A stretch of 64,000 nt of DNA from Devosia naphthalenivorans (GCF_003056355.1 NZ_PYVW01000018.1:1-64000), one strand, 5' to 3'. Shown: positions 36,301 through 46,060, counted from the first letter of the stretch. Translations and numbers: made by a program. Notes: generated by a model from the sequence alone, not told the origin.

Positions 36301-39300
36301 CACCTTCACCAGCGATCTGGATAGCCGCGCCGCCGAACTGCGGGCAGCCCTCGATGGAGGCACCCAGGACCTCGCCATGGCCGTGGGCACCCGCACTCAG
36401 CAGCTCTCCGAAGCACTCAACATGCGCACCCAGGCCCTGGGCGACACGCTGGCGACGCACACCACTTCGATTGGGGAAACCATTGGCCTGCGCACCGCCG
36501 AACTGGCCGATACGTTGGCCAGCCAGGGCGACGAAGCCCGCCGCAAGATCGAAGACTCCATGCGTGCGGCTGGCGACGAAATGGGCGATCGCGTCAACAC
36601 CATGACGAACCTGATCTCGGGTCGCGTGACCGAACTCAACACCAGCCTGGGCAGTGGCCTCGATAGCGCTATCGCGCGCATCAACGATGCCGAACACGGC
36701 ATGACCACCCGCATCGAGACGGCCAGCGCGACGGTGGGCGAAAGCGCCCGCCAGGCCGCCGACCTCATCGAGCACGGCGTCGACTCCGCCCGCAAGGCCA
36801 TCACCGACATGGTGGACAGCCGCCTGGGCACCCTGCCCGAGGCGATCACGGCGCGTGCCGATATCACCGCCGAGCGCCTCGCCGCACTCAATGCCTCGAT
36901 CAATACTTCGATCACCCAGTCCATGGCCGATCTCGAAGCCGGCGCCGACCGGATCGAGGAAACCATTGCCACCCGCATCACCGCCGCCACGCACAATATC
37001 GCCAGCGACATCACCAACACCGCCGACCGCATGGACAGCGCAGTGCGCACCGCACTGGAGCAGATCCGCGTTGCGGCCGGCGATATCGATCAGCTGCTGA
37101 CGGTCAAGGCCGTGGACGCGGTGGACACCATCGAAACGCGCCTCACCGACATCAACCGTTCCGTCGAAGAGCATACCAGCGCCTTTGCCGCCCTGGTCAG
37201 CGAGCGTTCGGACCAGTTGCAGGGCGCCCTCTCCAGCCACGGCAATCTGCTGCGCGATGCCCTGGGCGAAAATGCCCGCGAAGCCGAAGCCATCATGGCA
37301 GTTTCGACCTCGCGCATTCTCACCGACGTCACGGCAGCACTCGGCAAGCTCAACGACAGCAATTTGCTGCTGCAGCGCGTGCTGGATGCCTCGACGGCCA
37401 ACCTGGCCAACCTGGAAACCTCGGTTGCCCAGCAGACCTCGACCTATTCCAACACCATTCGCGACGCGATCGGCCAGACCGAACAGGCCGGCACGATGGT
37501 CAGCCAGCACGTTACCGCGCTGCAGGCCACCATCCGCGGCATGGTCGAGGAGTTCTCCAGCGTGCTTGGCCGCCTCGACAGCGAAGCCGAAACCATGAAC
37601 CAGGCCTCGCGGGCACTCACCGTCAGTGGCGACAATGCCATGGAAGTGCTCGAAGAACGCCGCGGCGCCATGGATGCGCTGGCCCAGAGCTTTGCCAACC
37701 GCGCGGACGACATCGATGGCCGGATGCGCATGTTCGCGCAGTCCATTGCCGATACGGTCAACGATACGGAACGCCGCCTGATCGGCGCCCGCCGCGCCAT
37801 GGAAGAGGCTCTGAACGCCACCACCGGCAATGTTGCCGAAACGCTGGCCCTGACCACGTCGACCATCCGCGAAGAGCTGGGCACCGCCACAGGCGAAATC
37901 AACGACACCCTGCGCGCGACCTCCGACAATGTCAGCAACGCACTTTACGCGACCAATGAGCGCTTCACCTCGACGCTCAACAACAATGTCGCACAGGTGG
38001 ACAATGTGGTGCAGCGCGCCGCCGAGGCGGCTGCCAATGCCCTCAACCAGACCGCGTCTTCGGTGCGCATGGCGCTGTCCGACCAGACCGCCCAGGTCAA
38101 CGAAGTGCTGGAAGACAACGCCAACCGCGTCAGCGACGTCTTGACCTCCACGGCCTCCAGCGTCACCGACGTGCTCAATACCACCACCAGCACCCTGGCC
38201 GAAACGCTGAACGATTCGTCCTCCTCGGTGCGCGGTGCCATTGCCTCCAACACCGGCCAGTTGCGCAACGCGATCGACCAGAGCACCGGCAGCGTGCGCC
38301 AGGCCATGGACGAAACCACCAACGTCGTGCGGCAGGTTCTCGACGAGACCACCGGCACCTTCCGCCAGCGCCTGGACGAAACTTCCGAGCACTTCCACCA
38401 GACCATCGACGGCACGGGCGACCGCCTGCGCCAGGTCATGGACGAGGCCACCGGCGATGTGTCCTCGCGCCTGGGCGAGTTCCGCGATACCGCTGGCGCC
38501 GAAGGCCGCCGTGCCAATGCTGCCCTGCAGCAGGCACAGCAGCAGATGGTCAGCGAAATGCAGCGCGCCATCGAGAAAGCGACGCAACGCTTCAACGAAA
38601 CCGCCCGCGCCATGCGCGAGACCGCAAAGGAAGTGGGCGGCGAACTCGAAGCCACCCGCGCCGAACTGGCACGCGGCGTAAACGAGCTGCCCGAGGAAAC
38701 CCGCGCCAGCGCCGCCGCGATGCGCCGGGTCGTCGCCGAGCAGATCGAAGCCCTCAGCGAGCTCAACGCCATCGTGCGCAGCCAGCCGGCAACGCTCGAC
38801 ATCAATGAGCGCCGCCCTGCCCCACGTCAGGAGCAGCCCGGCTACCAGCCACGCCAGCCGCTTGTCGATCCGATCCGCACCGCCGAGCGCCCGGCCCAGC
38901 CACCGCGTCAGCCGGTGTTCCAGGGACCAGCACCGCAGCCTGCCCGCGCCGCAGAGCCGCAGCCCATCATCGAGGCCGCTGCACCGCAGCAGCCCGAGGC
39001 TGGCGGCTGGCTGCGCGACGTGTTGCGCAACGCCACGGCCAAGCAGCAGAGCTCGCAGCCGCAGCCAGGTCTTTCGGGCCTGACCGAGGAGATCGCCCGC
39101 TCGATCGACGACACGGCCCTTGCCGATGCCTGGGCCCGCTACCAGTCGGGCGAATCCAACGTCTTCTCGCGCCGCATCTACACGCTGTCCGGCCAGGGCA
39201 CCTATGACGATGTCCGCAAGAAGCTGCAGCGCGATCCCGAATTCGCGCGCACGGCACAGGCCTACATGAGCGAGTTCGAGCAGCTGCTCAAGCGCGCCGC

Positions 39301-39400
39301 CGCCGGGTCCCGCCCCGCGCAGGAAACCCGCGAATACCTGCTCAGCGACCAGGGCAAGGTCTATACCACCCTCGCCCACGCCAGCGGACGACTGAGCTAG
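33374..39400 (+). CDS. Giant hendecad-repeat membrane protein (Growth Pole Ring-like, apolipoprotein-type)
   Basis: A 2008-residue protein. After a polar N-terminus it has two transmembrane helices (about residues 88-108 and 124-146), then a rod of over 1500 residues built from 11-residue units with consensus L/I-D-x-R-T-x-x-L/F-x-x-x; examples are LDSRTGTLASA, IAERTGELADR and LDARTGALVEQ. The phase holds almost without break from roughly residue 400 to 1250. A proline-rich linker (about 1810-1890) leads to a conserved globular end (DTALADAWARYQSGE). This matches the 2115-residue Growth Pole Ring protein of Agrobacterium, needed for polar growth. It is often annotated as kinesin-like or apolipoprotein-domain protein. 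A bidirectional terminator follows. Confidence 0.85.
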   Translation: MAKNPTPSNDPAALAFSAVEDALKDSVFNLDSPTPAKPADKKPEPVRSERLRAADKIAQQAGTVANDDRFPTSKILYGLHNTSSAAPTWIAAGLSVVWLAVSGIGAYLRYGSELSNFGQFAGTIDFVGLLAIMFLPVFGFFAVASLFRRAQDLRNAASSITQAAIRLAEPEVTAADKVASVGQAVRREVNALGDGLERALSRAGELEVMIHNEVTALERTYSDNESRMRALIAELANQRESVLTNTERVREAITESHTGLVFDLDMISQRISGTIVESGGNLTRALETAGNTLTNSFGERTDSFVNLVENRTTDFVSALDDSTSRLSLSFDDKTAALTDALDSRAGNLNEGVERRISALTDALDNHAASIAAAMDERTRLIDERTGTITGSFEERTANLAGLLEGTSGKIADTLDTTTDRFTTAMDERTSRLEGLLEGTSGKIADTLDFTTGRFASTLDERTSRLEGLLEGSSSRIADTLDQSTGLLASTLDERTSALTGLLGQTSGRISEALDETTGRLSLALDERTAAISGLLTDGSASLLEQLRERGQEVTGGLDMIGHRIAEDITARSHEAEVLLSALGRQLDESVSIQLNAMDSRLQSAVIEINGALDDTSERARVTLASAGQDSLSQFDARLTEIAAILDTRLNTLDGVIGDKGESLIARLEQQGTSFAARANVLEMALNEESGRFNDVVAERTREMGEVLGARTSAITETLVNRSREIADSLEGHADIIAEALDGRTKAIEDILANRTGELTATIESHAQVLDETLSGRSRDFSEAIRVRSQELGETLSTSTSAFDLAIAGRTQRLADTLGEKTTALSLELDSRTGTLASALEERAEALATQIAERTGELADRLNEGTTRFSSEIQTQGAALFDGLDSRSGTIAAALDDRTGALLRNIDTRTVQLTEGLDSRTGSFIESIDERTLALGDSLDARTGALVEQIDTRTANLTDSIAERTGALSAEIAERTGTFTSDLDSRAAELRAALDGGTQDLAMAVGTRTQQLSEALNMRTQALGDTLATHTTSIGETIGLRTAELADTLASQGDEARRKIEDSMRAAGDEMGDRVNTMTNLISGRVTELNTSLGSGLDSAIARINDAEHGMTTRIETASATVGESARQAADLIEHGVDSARKAITDMVDSRLGTLPEAITARADITAERLAALNASINTSITQSMADLEAGADRIEETIATRITAATHNIASDITNTADRMDSAVRTALEQIRVAAGDIDQLLTVKAVDAVDTIETRLTDINRSVEEHTSAFAALVSERSDQLQGALSSHGNLLRDALGENAREAEAIMAVSTSRILTDVTAALGKLNDSNLLLQRVLDASTANLANLETSVAQQTSTYSNTIRDAIGQTEQAGTMVSQHVTALQATIRGMVEEFSSVLGRLDSEAETMNQASRALTVSGDNAMEVLEERRGAMDALAQSFANRADDIDGRMRMFAQSIADTVNDTERRLIGARRAMEEALNATTGNVAETLALTTSTIREELGTATGEINDTLRATSDNVSNALYATNERFTSTLNNNVAQVDNVVQRAAEAAANALNQTASSVRMALSDQTAQVNEVLEDNANRVSDVLTSTASSVTDVLNTTTSTLAETLNDSSSSVRGAIASNTGQLRNAIDQSTGSVRQAMDETTNVVRQVLDETTGTFRQRLDETSEHFHQTIDGTGDRLRQVMDEATGDVSSRLGEFRDTAGAEGRRANAALQQAQQQMVSEMQRAIEKATQRFNETARAMRETAKEVGGELEATRAELARGVNELPEETRASAAAMRRVVAEQIEALSELNAIVRSQPATLDINERRPAPRQEQPGYQPRQPLVDPIRTAERPAQPPRQPVFQGPAPQPARAAEPQPIIEAAAPQQPEAGGWLRDVLRNATAKQQSSQPQPGLSGLTEEIARSIDDTALADAWARYQSGESNVFSRRIYTLSGQGTYDDVRKKLQRDPEFARTAQAYMSEFEQLLKRAAAGSRPAQETREYLLSDQGKVYTTLAHASGRLS

Positions 39401-39416
39401 AATTCAGCCAGAAATG

Positions 39417-39446
39417 AAAACGGCCCCGGGAAACCGGGGCCGTTTT
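39417..39446. terminator. Bidirectional terminator between GPR-like and MFS genes
   Basis: A 13-bp perfect stem (AAAACGGCCCCGG/CCGGGGCCGTTTT) with loop GAAA and T tracts on both strands. Confidence 0.92.
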
Positions 39447-39450
39447 GTTT

Positions 39451-40632
39451 TCAGCCCGCGTCCTTGGGCGGCCGGATCTTCAGCGACACCAGCACGCAGA
39501 CGACACCCAAAGCCGCCACGATGGTGGGCGCGAAGAATGCGTAGCTGCCGAAATGCACCACCAGCCAGCCGAACAGGGCCAGCGCCAGGACGGAGGCGCC
39601 CTGCTGCAGCGTATTGGCAAAGCCCTGCGCTTCGGCGGCGTTGGATTCATCGGTCCAATTGGCGATGAAATGCACGACGCCGAAATAGCCCACGCCGAAG
39701 GTGATGGCATGCAGCGTTTGCACGGCAAAAAGCAGTTCCACGGACGGATTGAACGCCATGACGGCGAAGCGCACCACCGAGGCGATGCAGGCCGCCAGGA
39801 TCATGTTGCGGGCCGTGATGCGCTTGCCGAACCGGCGCCAGGCAAACATCATGACCGCCTCCGCCGCGGCAGAAATGGCCAGCAGCGGGCCGAGATAATA
39901 GCCGGGAACCCCGTTCTCGAGCCAAAGCAGCGCAGCAAAGCCGCCAATCAATGCGTGGCTCGAATTGACCAGCGCGAACGCCACCAGCGGCAGCACGAAC
40001 CAGAGTTTGAGGCTGTCGCGCAATTTGGTAGGTGGAGCGGCCTCGGCCAGGGTCACGGCATGCGCCGGGGCGCGAAAGCGTGGGAGCAGCAGGCCAAGGC
40101 CGGCCCGCATCAGGCACATCAGCAAGAACAGCGGCACGAAAGCTGCCGAGCCCCAGACCGTGATCAACAGGCCAAATCCGCCTGCCCCGATCACATAGCC
40201 CACCGTGCCCCAGGCGCGCACCGCCCCGAAATCGGTGCCGTTGCGGCGCGTCATGCGCACAGTCGCGGCGTCGATGATGGGCGGGATGGTGCCGCCGGTC
40301 ATGGTGCACAACGCCCAGATCAGCATGATGCCCCAGAACTCGTTGACGAAGAACAGCCCGATCGGGACAGCCGCCCCGATCAGGGCAATGATGATGATGA
40401 CGCTGCGCCAGTCATTGGCACGGTCCGCCACCCGCCCGACCACCACGTTGAGCACCAGCAGGCACAGCATCGGCACCGAATTGATGATGCCGATCTGATC
40501 GGCCGGCATGCCATGATCGCTAAGCCAGATGCCCAGAAACACCGAACTGATGGCGCCAGGCAGGTAGACAGTGGAATGAAAGAGCGACGCGCGCAGTTCG
40601 GGCGAACCGAAACGCGAAAGAGCCGATGCCAT
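39451..40632 (-). CDS. MFS transporter (MFS_1-like, HcaT/nucleoside symporter type)
   Basis: A 393-residue integral membrane protein with about 12 hydrophobic helices and the early segment FHSTVYLPGAISSVFLGIWLSDHG typical of the HcaT-like MFS_1 branch. The loop after TM2 (GRVADRANDWRS) corresponds to MFS motif A. The substrate cannot be predicted. ATG 40632 is chosen because the family begins here; an ATG at 40683 adds 17 residues. It ends just before a bidirectional terminator. Confidence 0.85.
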   Translation of the reverse strand: MASALSRFGSPELRASLFHSTVYLPGAISSVFLGIWLSDHGMPADQIGIINSVPMLCLLVLNVVVGRVADRANDWRSVIIIIALIGAAVPIGLFFVNEFWGIMLIWALCTMTGGTIPPIIDAATVRMTRRNGTDFGAVRAWGTVGYVIGAGGFGLLITVWGSAAFVPLFLLMCLMRAGLGLLLPRFRAPAHAVTLAEAAPPTKLRDSLKLWFVLPLVAFALVNSSHALIGGFAALLWLENGVPGYYLGPLLAISAAAEAVMMFAWRRFGKRITARNMILAACIASVVRFAVMAFNPSVELLFAVQTLHAITFGVGYFGVVHFIANWTDESNAAEAQGFANTLQQGASVLALALFGWLVVHFGSYAFFAPTIVAALGVVCVLVSLKIRPPKDAG

Positions 40633-40764
40633 GGAAAAACGAACTCCGGGCAAACCAGCGCCCGAAAATGTTGGTGACTCCAATATCGGGTTAAGGCAAG
40701 CCGCAATCTGCGTCGATCAGGTCGCCCTCGCCGGCTTTTCGGCGGTCACCGCGACAAAGCGCGC

Positions 40765-41565
40765 CTAACTCGCCGCCGCGCGACGTAGGCGGAACTTGCG
40801 TGGTTCGCCCACGATCATTTCGGTCCACTTGATGAGTTCGAACCCGCCTTCCGGCGTTTCCACGATTGCCGTGCAGGATTCAACCCAGTCGCCGGTGTTG
40901 ATGTAGTGGATGCCCAGCCGGTCATGCATATCAGCGAAGTGGATGTGCCCGCAAATGACGCCATCGACGCCCGACTGCTTGGCTTCATGCACCAGCGCTT
41001 CCTCGAAGCGGCCGATCACCGACACGGCGTTCTTCACCTTCTGCTTGGCCCAGGCGCTGAGCGACCAATATTGCAGGCCAAGGCGCCGTCGCACCCAGTT
41101 GATGGCGATGTTGACGCGCAACGCGGCGTTATAGGCCCAGTCGCCCACATGGGCGAGCCATTTGGCGTTCATCACCACCACGTCGAACTGGTCGCCATGA
41201 ATCACGAGATAGGTCTTGCCCGTGGCCGTGGTGTGCACAGTCCGGTCTACAAACTCGATCTCGCCGAAATAGGTACCCAGATATTCGCGCAGGAACTCGT
41301 CGTGATTGCCGGGCAGGTAGACGATCCTGGTGCCGGCATTCGCCTTGTCGAGCAGGATCTGCACCAGCACATTGTATTCAGCGGGCCAGTGCCAGGATTT
41401 GGCAAGCCGCCATCCATCGACGATGTCACCAACGAGATAGATGGTTTCGGCATCATGCGCGCGCAGGAACTCGGTGAGCTGACCGACCCGTATCGGCTTC
41501 ATGCCCAGATGCACATCCGAGATGAACATGGCACGGACCTGTCTGACTTCGCGGTCTTCCGCCAT
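40765..41565 (-). CDS. UDP-2,3-diacylglucosamine diphosphatase-like metallophosphoesterase
   Basis: A 266-residue calcineurin-like phosphoesterase related to LpxH. Metal-binding motifs DVHLG, GDIVDGW, GNHDE, HGDQFD and GHIH are all present in order. Family members hydrolyse UDP-2,3-diacylglucosamine in lipid A synthesis, although many alphaproteobacteria also have LpxI, so this copy could act on another substrate. ATG 41565 has CAGGAG about ten bases upstream. Confidence 0.85.
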   Translation of the reverse strand: MAEDREVRQVRAMFISDVHLGMKPIRVGQLTEFLRAHDAETIYLVGDIVDGWRLAKSWHWPAEYNVLVQILLDKANAGTRIVYLPGNHDEFLREYLGTYFGEIEFVDRTVHTTATGKTYLVIHGDQFDVVVMNAKWLAHVGDWAYNAALRVNIAINWVRRRLGLQYWSLSAWAKQKVKNAVSVIGRFEEALVHEAKQSGVDGVICGHIHFADMHDRLGIHYINTGDWVESCTAIVETPEGGFELIKWTEMIVGEPRKFRLRRAAAS

Positions 41566-41680
41566 ACGGCAACGACTCCTGCTTCGTGGGCGCACTTTAT
41601 CTGGGCTTATCCCGCGAGGGAACTGCCACAGCCCGGAAGATAAGGGAAGTGTTGCGACGCTGCGATAGTGGCGCAGGCAG

Positions 41681-42772
41681 CTAGCGAATCCGCGTCTTGA
41701 GCGCCACGATGCGTTCGTAGCTCTGCTCGATCCGCTTGGCGAAAGCCGGATCGGCGGCAGCTTCGGCCACCAGAATATCCAGGATTTCCCGCCCCAGGCT
41801 GGCGCGGTACTTGGCCGTATTGGAAAACAGCAGCACGTCCGAGCCGGCGCGGACGGCTTGCGTCACGGTCTGCTCCAGCGTGAAATGGTCGCGGATGGCG
41901 CCCATTTCCAGATCGTCCGTGATCACCACGCCGTTGTAGCCGAGTTCGTCCCGCAGCACGCCCGTGATCCATTGCGGCGAGAGCGATGATGGTGTCTGCG
42001 CATTCGCATCGGAATAGTCGGCATGGTAGAGATGGCCAACCATGACCATGTCGACATCGTCCGCTGCGATCAGGGCGCGGTACGGATCAAGCTCAGTCTC
42101 CTGCCAGGTCTCGGTGATGTCGACAAAACCCTCGTGGCTGTCCGCCGTGGATGAGCCGTGGCCGGGGAAATGCTTGAGAGCGGTCAGGATGCCGGCAGCG
42201 CGATGGGCCTTGATGAAGGCCTCGTCATAGGCTGCCACAATCGCTGGGTCGGCGCTGAACGAGCGTCCGTATTTGGCGATGATCGCGTTATTACCGTTGA
42301 GATTGACATCGGCTACGGGACCGAAATTGACGCTGAACCCCAACTCGGCAATACCCGATGCCATGGCGGCGTAAACCGCTTCCGCCTTTTCGGGAGAATT
42401 CTTGGCCGCAATGCTGGCCGCATTGGGGATTTCGGTGAAGCCCACTTCCTTGGTCAACCGCTCGACCGACCCGCCTTCCTGATCCACCGTGATGAAGGGC
42501 GGCAATTCGGGCGACGCTTCGCGGAACCCCGCATTCATCGCGGCAACGGCAGGCAGGCTTTTGACATTGGTCTTGAGCAGCATCACCCCGCCGATTTGCC
42601 CGGCGGCGATATCGGCGCGCAGGGCCTCCACCGAGGCGTCGTCGGCATCGTCGCCCTGGAACCCGACAACGATCATCTGCCCCGCCATCTGCTCGAGCGT
42701 GGCCGCATGGACCACGGGAACGGCCAGTGCCAGCATCGGCAAGGCAAGGGCGAGGCGAAGGAGCGAGGTCAC
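41681..42772 (-). CDS. Secreted glycoside hydrolase family 3 (beta-N-acetylhexosaminidase, NagZ-like)
   Basis: A 363-residue GH3 enzyme with a signal peptide (LLRLALALPMLALAVPVVHA) from GTG 42772. The substrate loop FITVDQEGGSVERL and the catalytic KHFPGHGSSTADSHEG motif, whose His/Asp pair is typical of NagZ, are both present. Cytoplasmic NagZ recycles muropeptides; the signal peptide suggests a periplasmic or lipoprotein-free exported form acting on peptidoglycan or chitobiose. The start is inferred from the signal peptide and a weak GGA. Confidence 0.87.
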   Translation of the reverse strand: MTSLLRLALALPMLALAVPVVHAATLEQMAGQMIVVGFQGDDADDASVEALRADIAAGQIGGVMLLKTNVKSLPAVAAMNAGFREASPELPPFITVDQEGGSVERLTKEVGFTEIPNAASIAAKNSPEKAEAVYAAMASGIAELGFSVNFGPVADVNLNGNNAIIAKYGRSFSADPAIVAAYDEAFIKAHRAAGILTALKHFPGHGSSTADSHEGFVDITETWQETELDPYRALIAADDVDMVMVGHLYHADYSDANAQTPSSLSPQWITGVLRDELGYNGVVITDDLEMGAIRDHFTLEQTVTQAVRAGSDVLLFSNTAKYRASLGREILDILVAEAAADPAFAKRIEQSYERIVALKTRIR

Positions 42773-42865
42773 GGCAAAGTCCGGGCGGAGGGAATCGTTG
42801 GGCGAGGTTGACCCTAAAAAGCAGGTGAAACAATGGCGGGTGTCGCGACAAGCGCGGTATTTCCG

Positions 42866-42976
42866 CCGCGTCACTCCGCCCCTACCACCGCGTTACTCCC
42901 GCCCCACCACCGCGTCATTTTTGCCCACCATCGGGCCATTTCCCGCCCCACCACCGCGTCATTTCCACCCCTATCA
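42866..42976. repeat. Tandem 22-bp direct repeat, five degenerate copies
   Basis: Units of CCGCGTCATTTCCCGCCCCACCA type begin at about 42866, 42888, 42910, 42932 and 42954 and lead straight into a family A palindrome that begins with the same CCGCGTCATTCCCG. It looks like a tandem expansion of the repeat's flank. Confidence 0.65.
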
Positions 42977-43057
42977 CCGCGTCATTCCCGCGAAAGCGGG
43001 AACCTCACTTCTGGAATGAAACGGAAGATTCCCGCTTTCGCGGGAATGACGCGGTGG
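42976..43057. repeat. Inverted pair of family A repeats
   Basis: CACCGCGTCATTCCCGCGAA and its inverted copy ending in GGGAATGACGCGGTGG lie about 30 bases apart, completing the repeat cluster upstream of acs. Confidence 0.8.
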
Positions 43058-43140
43058 AAAGCGCACAGTAAACACACCCTTCCAAGGAAGTGATTACTGT
43101 CGCCGCTTGCCAGCGGCGCAATGCCGTCAAAAACGCCGTT

Positions 43141-43238
43141 CTGCCCTCGGGCCTGACCCGAGGGCCATTCCGAGAGCCCTTGCCGGAGCGGTGTGCTTGC
43201 GGAACGCGGCCCTCAGGTCAAGCCCGAGGGCAACACCG
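43141..43238. repeat. Long composite palindromic repeat, family B (copy 1)
   Basis: Two inverted palindromes (CCCTCGGGCCTGACCCGAGG and an imperfect partner) flank about 50 bases containing CCGGAGCGGTGTGCTTGCGG. The reverse complement of 49905-50004 aligns over the whole length with few differences. Confidence 0.8.
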
Positions 43239-43318
43239 TGAGCAGGATAGGGCAGCACGGTGAAACGGTGCCATGCCATATGCCATAGCCCGCAACCGGG
43301 AATGTAAAAACAATCCCC

Positions 43319-45262
43319 CTACCGGTTCTGCCGGTTCTCGATCAGGTCGTTGACCACAGCCGGATCAGCCAGCGTGGATGTATCCCCCAACGAGCCGAAG
43401 TCGTTCTCGGCGACCTTGCGCAGGATGCGGCGCATGATTTTTCCGGAGCGGGTCTTGGGCAGGCCGGGCGCCCACTGGATGTGGTCGGGCGTGGCAATCG
43501 GGCCGATTTCCCGGCGCACCCAGTTGCGCAGCTCGGTCTTGAGCGCGTCGTCGCTGGTTTCCCCCGCCATCAGGGTGACATAGCAATAAATGCCCTGCCC
43601 CTTCAGATCATGGGGGTAACCGACAACAGCGGCTTCCGACACCTTCGGATGGGCCACCAGGGCGCTTTCGACTTCGGCTGTGCCCAGGCGGTGCCCGGAA
43701 ACATTGAGCACGTCATCGACGCGGCCCGTGATCCAGTAATAGCCGTCCTCGTCGCGCCGGCAGCCATCGCCGGTGAAGTAGTATCCCTTGTACTGGGCGA
43801 AATAGGTGTCGATGAACCGCTGGTGATCGCCATAGACCGAGCGCATCTGGCCCGGCCAGCTATCGGCGATGGCCAGCACGCCCTCTGCCTTGGTCTGCTC
43901 CTGCAGCTTGCCTTCCGGCGACAGCACGACCGGCTGGACCCCGAAGAACGGCTTGGTCGCCGAGCCGGGCTTGGTCGCGATAGCGCCGGGGAATGGCGCG
44001 ATCATGTGGCCGCCGGTTTCGGTCTGCCACCAGGCGTCGACGATTTCGCAGCGGCCCTTGCCGATATGCTCGTGGTACCAGCGCCAGGCTTCCGGATTGA
44101 TCGGCTCGCCCACCGTGCCAAGGAGGCGCAGGCTGGGCATGTCGTATTTGTCGGCAAATTCGGAACCGGCCCCCATCAGCGCGCGGATGGCCGTGGGCGC
44201 GGTGTGGAAAATGTTGACCTTGTGCTTTTCCACCACCTGCCAGAAGCGGCTGGCATCGGGATAGCTCGGCACGCCCTCGAACATCAGCGTCGTCGCGCCA
44301 TTGGCCAGCGGCCCATAGACGATATAGGTGTGCCCGGTGACCCAGCCCACATCGGCCGTGCACCAGAACACTTCGCCGTCCCGATAATCGAAGCTGAGTT
44401 CATGGGTGATCGCGCCCCACAGCAGATAGCCGCCAGTGGTGTGCAGCACGCCCTTGGGCTTTCCGGTGGAGCCGGAGGTATAGAGGATGAAAAGCGGGTC
44501 TTCCGCGCTCATCGGCTCGGGCGGGCAATCGGCATCCACGCTCGCTGCGGCATCGTCATGCCAGACGTCCCGGCCCTCGACCATGTTGACTGGATTGCCG
44601 GTGACCTTGACCACGATGACCCTGTCCACGCCATCGATCTTGGCGAGCGCATCATCGACGTTTTTCTTGAGCGCGATGGTCTTGCCGCCGCGACGGCCTT
44701 CATCGGCCGTGAGAATGATCCGGGAGCCGCAGTCGGTGACGCGGCCGGCGATCGAATCGGGAGAGAAGCCGCCAAAGATCACCGAGTGCACGGCGCCGAT
44801 GCGGCTGCAGGCCAGCATGGCGACAGCGGTGTCGATAACCATGGGCATGTAGATGGTGACGCGGTCGCCCTTCTTGACGCCATTGGCCTTGAGCACATTG
44901 GCGAAGCGGCAGACGCGCTCGTGCAGTTCGCGATAGGTGACCTTGCCATCGGTGCCAGGGATATCGCCTTCCCAGATGATGGCGGTCTGGTCGCCGCGCG
45001 TTTCCAGATGCCGGTCGATGCAGTTGTAGGAGACGTTCAGGACGCCGTCTTCGAACCACTTTATCGAGACGTCTGGATAGGCGAAGCTGGTGTTCTTGAT
45101 CACCGTTGGAAACTTCATCCAGTCCAGACGCTTGGCCTCCTCGGCCCAGAATCCATCCGGATCGCTGAGCGAGCGCGCATACATCTCGTCGTACTGTGCC
45201 GCGGTTACATGGGTGCGTGCGACTGCAGCCGCACTTGGCTGGAATACGAGCTGCTCGCTCAT
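43319..45262 (-). CDS. acs: Acetyl-CoA synthetase
   Basis: A 647-residue AMP-forming enzyme that activates acetate to acetyl-CoA. It has the P-loop-like [11 protein letters not shown], the WWQTETGG motif, and the C-terminal [11 protein letters not shown] that holds the acetylatable lysine controlling activity in this family. GGGAGG precedes the ATG. Length is typical. It has no operon partner; the next gene on the left side is separated by 546 bases of repeats. Confidence 0.97.
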   Translation of the reverse strand: MSEQLVFQPSAAAVARTHVTAAQYDEMYARSLSDPDGFWAEEAKRLDWMKFPTVIKNTSFAYPDVSIKWFEDGVLNVSYNCIDRHLETRGDQTAIIWEGDIPGTDGKVTYRELHERVCRFANVLKANGVKKGDRVTIYMPMVIDTAVAMLACSRIGAVHSVIFGGFSPDSIAGRVTDCGSRIILTADEGRRGGKTIALKKNVDDALAKIDGVDRVIVVKVTGNPVNMVEGRDVWHDDAAASVDADCPPEPMSAEDPLFILYTSGSTGKPKGVLHTTGGYLLWGAITHELSFDYRDGEVFWCTADVGWVTGHTYIVYGPLANGATTLMFEGVPSYPDASRFWQVVEKHKVNIFHTAPTAIRALMGAGSEFADKYDMPSLRLLGTVGEPINPEAWRWYHEHIGKGRCEIVDAWWQTETGGHMIAPFPGAIATKPGSATKPFFGVQPVVLSPEGKLQEQTKAEGVLAIADSWPGQMRSVYGDHQRFIDTYFAQYKGYYFTGDGCRRDEDGYYWITGRVDDVLNVSGHRLGTAEVESALVAHPKVSEAAVVGYPHDLKGQGIYCYVTLMAGETSDDALKTELRNWVRREIGPIATPDHIQWAPGLPKTRSGKIMRRILRKVAENDFGSLGDTSTLADPAVVNDLIENRQNR

Positions 45263-45441
45263 AGATTTCCTCCCTTATCTCTCCCAACCTTCGTTCTAGT
45301 GACCACACGCGCGCCGGGCAAGCCCAATGCAGCCCAACTCACTGCAAGTCTCTGGCTAGACGATATTAACTGCCGCAGCTGAGTCCGCTTCGGGCGTTGG
45401 ACGCGGGGTGGTAACGTGTCTCCCCAGGATTGGAGACCGTC

Positions 45442-46056
45442 ATGACCGATGCCGCGATCGAATCGTCCGACGCCAAGGCACCAGCCCAGGCGAAAAGCGC
45501 GACCATGCGCGGCGCCAGCTATGCCGAGATCGCCCTCGTGCATGGGCGGCTGCAGGAGGCGATCGCCACCTCCCCGTTCTATAGCGAGGAGTTCAAGGCC
45601 TATGAGAGCGGCCGGCTGACGCCCGACTATCTGGCCAGCCTCATCGACGCGGACCCTTTCCACGTCATGTTGCACCTGCGCGACGGCAAGGTTGGGGGCT
45701 TCATGATCTCGGGCCCCGAATTGGGCACGCTATGGCTCTACTGGTCCTATGTATTCCCCGAATACCGCCGCTCGACGCTGGGCGTGCAGGGCATGCGCAC
45801 CTTCCTCAAGCATTGGGACAATGGCCGCTTCCACAAGGTTGCAACCTATACCAAGCACGGCAATGAAGCGGCGGCGGCCATCATGCTCCGGCTGGGCTTC
45901 GCGCATACGGCAACGCTGGAACAGCACATCTTCGGCGAAGACTACCTGCTCTTCGAGCACAAGCTCGCCAAGGCCGAACCCGGCTATGACCGGGGCATCA
46001 AGGGCGGGTTCAGGCACAGATTGCTGCGCAGGCTGAAGCTGGCGATTAGACGGTAA
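45442..46056 (+). CDS. GNAT-type acetyltransferase-like protein
   Basis: A 204-residue protein with a GNAT-like core: the segment [26 protein letters not shown] corresponds to the acetyl-CoA binding strand and helix (R/Q-x-x-G-x-G/A variant, here RRSTLG), and [14 protein letters not shown] fits the later conserved block. The substrate is unknown. ATG 45442 follows GGAG. It is divergent from acs and convergent with the flippase gene, with only four bases between stops. Confidence 0.7.
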   Translation: MTDAAIESSDAKAPAQAKSATMRGASYAEIALVHGRLQEAIATSPFYSEEFKAYESGRLTPDYLASLIDADPFHVMLHLRDGKVGGFMISGPELGTLWLYWSYVFPEYRRSTLGVQGMRTFLKHWDNGRFHKVATYTKHGNEAAAAIMLRLGFAHTATLEQHIFGEDYLLFEHKLAKAEPGYDRGIKGGFRHRLLRRLKLAIRR

Positions 46057-46060
46057 ACCC

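Noticed and set aside
34033..39379. Very long minus-strand open frames (688 and 1034 codons) opposite the giant repeat gene
   Set aside because: They arise because the repeated codons of the plus-strand gene never place stop codons in these antisense frames. They have low-complexity composition and no ribosome sites.
42866..42990. Possible CRISPR array
   Set aside because: The 22-bp units are contiguous without spacers, degenerate, and no cas gene is in the window.
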